Source: Spirochaetales bacterium
GTDB lineage: Bacteria > Spirochaetota > Spirochaetia > DSM-27196 > SLST01
DNA length: 6,995 nt
NCBI GenBank assembly: GCA_028284845.1
Contig: JANQQY010000274.1
Location: 1 to 6,995 of the forward strand
Direction: 5' to 3'
Shown: piece after piece, positions 6,156 through 6,995 of the stretch
Numbering within the stretch: position 1 is the stretch's first letter
How the letters are laid out: each line of letters opens with the position of its first letter
Notes under the pieces: generated by a model
The model's input: only the letters and a program-made list of their open reading frames with translations
Told to the model about the DNA's origin: nothing
Database searches by the model: none
Program-made: the position numbers and the translations under genes

Positions 6156-6275
6156 GCTCCGAGCCTCTCGCGCGATTGTCGCGGCACCCCGGCGCAACTA
6201 TGTCGACTCCACCACCAACTGTGGCGATTCAATGGCGGTGGCGCCTGATTGGTCACACTGTGCTACCCTCAGGGC
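6156..6275. promoter_or_regulatory. Divergent control region between creD and the response regulator gene
   Basis: These 120 nt must hold the promoters of both genes. An imperfect inverted repeat, CCACCACC (6209-6216) and GGCGGTGG (6234-6241), pairs at 7 of 8 positions. ACTGTG occurs twice in the same direction (6218-6223 and 6257-6262); the second copy is part of the small palindrome CACA-C-TGTG (6254-6262), which abuts the -10 of the regulator. On the minus strand CATAGT (6202-6197) is a weak -10 candidate for creD. The TTCAC-N6-TTCAC tag bound by E. coli CreB is not present. Binding by the neighbouring regulator is inference. Confidence 0.45.
6264..6269 (+). promoter_or_regulatory. Candidate -10 element (TACCCT) for the response regulator gene
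   Basis: TACCCT fits TAnnnT and is separated from the ATG at 6276 by 6 nt, the same spacing as at the SMP-30 and methyltransferase genes. The start codon has no properly spaced Shine-Dalgarno sequence. Leaderless initiation is inferred; it also argues for the start at 6276 rather than the upstream TTG at 6249. Confidence 0.45.
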
Positions 6276-6968
6276 ATGACCGTTGGCGTAGTTGATGATG
6301 AGCAGGGGGTTCGCGAGGCCGTGAGTGCGGCGCTTGAGGAGAACGGTTATGCCGTCCAGGTGTTTCGAGACGGCCAGGAGGCGTGGGAGGCATGGTCGCG
6401 ATCAATGCCGGATATCGCGATCCTCGACATCATCATGCCGAGACTCGACGGTCTTGATCTCTGCCGGAAGATTCGCGCCCAATCGCATGAACTGCCCGTC
6501 GTATTTCTTACATCAAAAGATGAGGAGATCGACCGGGTCCTCGGTCTCGAGCTTGGTGCGGACGACTACGTCTGCAAACCGTTCTCCGTTCGCGAGCTGA
6601 TCGCTCGCGTTCACGCGCTCGAGCGTCGGCTCCGCTTCTCGAATTCATCTGATGCGACTCCGGGGGAGACGCTACGCGCCGGGGAGCTCGAGCTCAACGT
6701 TGACGCCCTTCGTGTCACCTGGTTGGGTCAGGCGGTTCCACTCACCGTCACGGAGTTTGCGATTCTCGAGCGACTGGTCCGGAACGCCGGATCTGTGTTA
6801 AGCCGCGAGCAGCTTCTCGACGCCGCCTACCCGGACGATGTCTACGTGACGGAACGGAGCATCGACAGTCACATCCGTAGAATCCGGAAGAAGTTCGAGG
6901 ATTCGGGTAGGGCTCTCGAATCGATCTCCTCGGTCTACGGTGCAGGCTACCGGTTCACACCATCGTGA
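6276..6968 (+). CDS. OmpR/PhoB-family response regulator, CreB/ChvI-like
   Basis: The product has 230 residues. The receiver domain (1 to about 112) has the acidic pocket Asp7-Asp8, the phosphoacceptor Asp51 in LDIIMPRLDG, Thr79 in FLTSKDEE and Lys101 in the CKPF motif. A linker leads to a winged-helix DNA-binding domain (about 130-228) with LTVTEFAILERLV, the segment SREQLLDAAYPDDVYV, a recognition helix in RSIDSHIRRIRKKF and the closing hairpin GAGYRF. The TSKDEEID and RSIDSHIRRIRKKF segments resemble alphaproteobacterial ChvI, while the pairing with creD recalls CreB, so no gene symbol is assigned. Phosphorylated by a sensor kinase, it should act as a transcription factor, plausibly on creD across the shared intergenic region and on itself. 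Its stop codon overlaps the next start by 1 nt (TGATG), the usual arrangement for a regulator-kinase pair. The start gives residue Val3 to Asp8 at the proper distance for the receiver fold. Confidence 0.93.
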   Translation: MTVGVVDDEQGVREAVSAALEENGYAVQVFRDGQEAWEAWSRSMPDIAILDIIMPRLDGLDLCRKIRAQSHELPVVFLTSKDEEIDRVLGLELGADDYVCKPFSVRELIARVHALERRLRFSNSSDATPGETLRAGELELNVDALRVTWLGQAVPLTVTEFAILERLVRNAGSVLSREQLLDAAYPDDVYVTERSIDSHIRRIRKKFEDSGRALESISSVYGAGYRFTPS

Positions 6969-6995
6969 TGAAACGTGTGCGACCTCCCGTTCGCA
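6968..6995 (+). CDS. 5' end of the next gene, probably the sensor histidine kinase
   Basis: An ATG at 6968 overlaps the regulator stop as TGATG and stays open to the window edge, encoding MKRVRPPVR. Only nine codons are visible. The strongly basic start would suit the cytosolic side of a first membrane helix. The partner-kinase identity is inferred from position only; nothing in the nine residues identifies the family. Confidence 0.5.

Noticed and set aside
6156..6275. CreB-binding tag TTCAC-N6-TTCAC in front of creD
   Set aside because: Searched for on both strands; only single partial matches such as TTCAA and GTCAC are present, not a spaced pair.
1..6995. CRISPR array, insertion sequence, tRNA or rRNA
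   Set aside because: No regularly spaced repeats, transposase motifs, terminal inverted repeats or tRNA-like cloverleaf sequences were seen on either strand.

Overview
The window carries nine genes plus a tenth that only begins at the right edge, on moderately high-GC bacterial DNA. Coding density is high, with several 4-nt or 1-nt overlaps and a 9-nt gap between one convergent pair. Two genes encode lipoproteins with clear lipoboxes, and CreD is a six-pass envelope protein, so a Gram-negative-type (diderm) bacterium is likely. No rRNA, tRNA, mobile element or CRISPR is visible. A free-living marine or soil lineage such as a spirochaete or proteobacterium is only a guess; the sequence alone does not settle the phylum.

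Layout: (1) 2-2571, plus strand: the tail of an unrecognised gene, then a tightly coupled operon of three envelope proteins. Gene A (315-1493) is a lipoprotein with a DUF4349-type coiled-coil domain and an extra C-terminal domain. Gene B (1490-2131) is a second DUF4349-like protein. Gene C (2128-2571) is a small lipoprotein. Reading the proteins against each other shows that B matches the DUF4349 half of A almost without gaps, and C matches the C-terminal domain of A. The operon therefore holds the same two-domain module twice, once fused and once split into two overlapping genes. (2) 2629-3537, plus: an SMP-30/gluconolactonase-family enzyme. (3) 3590-4249, minus: a class I SAM- and metal-dependent O-methyltransferase, convergent with the preceding gene. 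(4) 4296-4790, plus: a DUF456 glycine-rich membrane protein, divergent from the methyltransferase. (5) 4800-6155, minus: CreD. (6) 6276-6968, plus: an OmpR/PhoB-family response regulator of CreB/ChvI type, divergent from creD and followed with a 1-nt overlap by the first codons of a gene that is probably its sensor kinase. Region 5-6 looks like a rearranged Cre-type two-component locus.

A second theme is initiation. The genes that begin transcription units (A, SMP-30, methyltransferase, response regulator) have no Shine-Dalgarno sequence, but each has a TAnnnT hexamer ending 6 or 7 nt before its ATG, as expected of leaderless mRNAs. Genes B, C and the DUF456 gene have good Shine-Dalgarno sequences. 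The two most interesting points are the duplicated fused/split DUF4349 module and this apparent leaderless/SD split.
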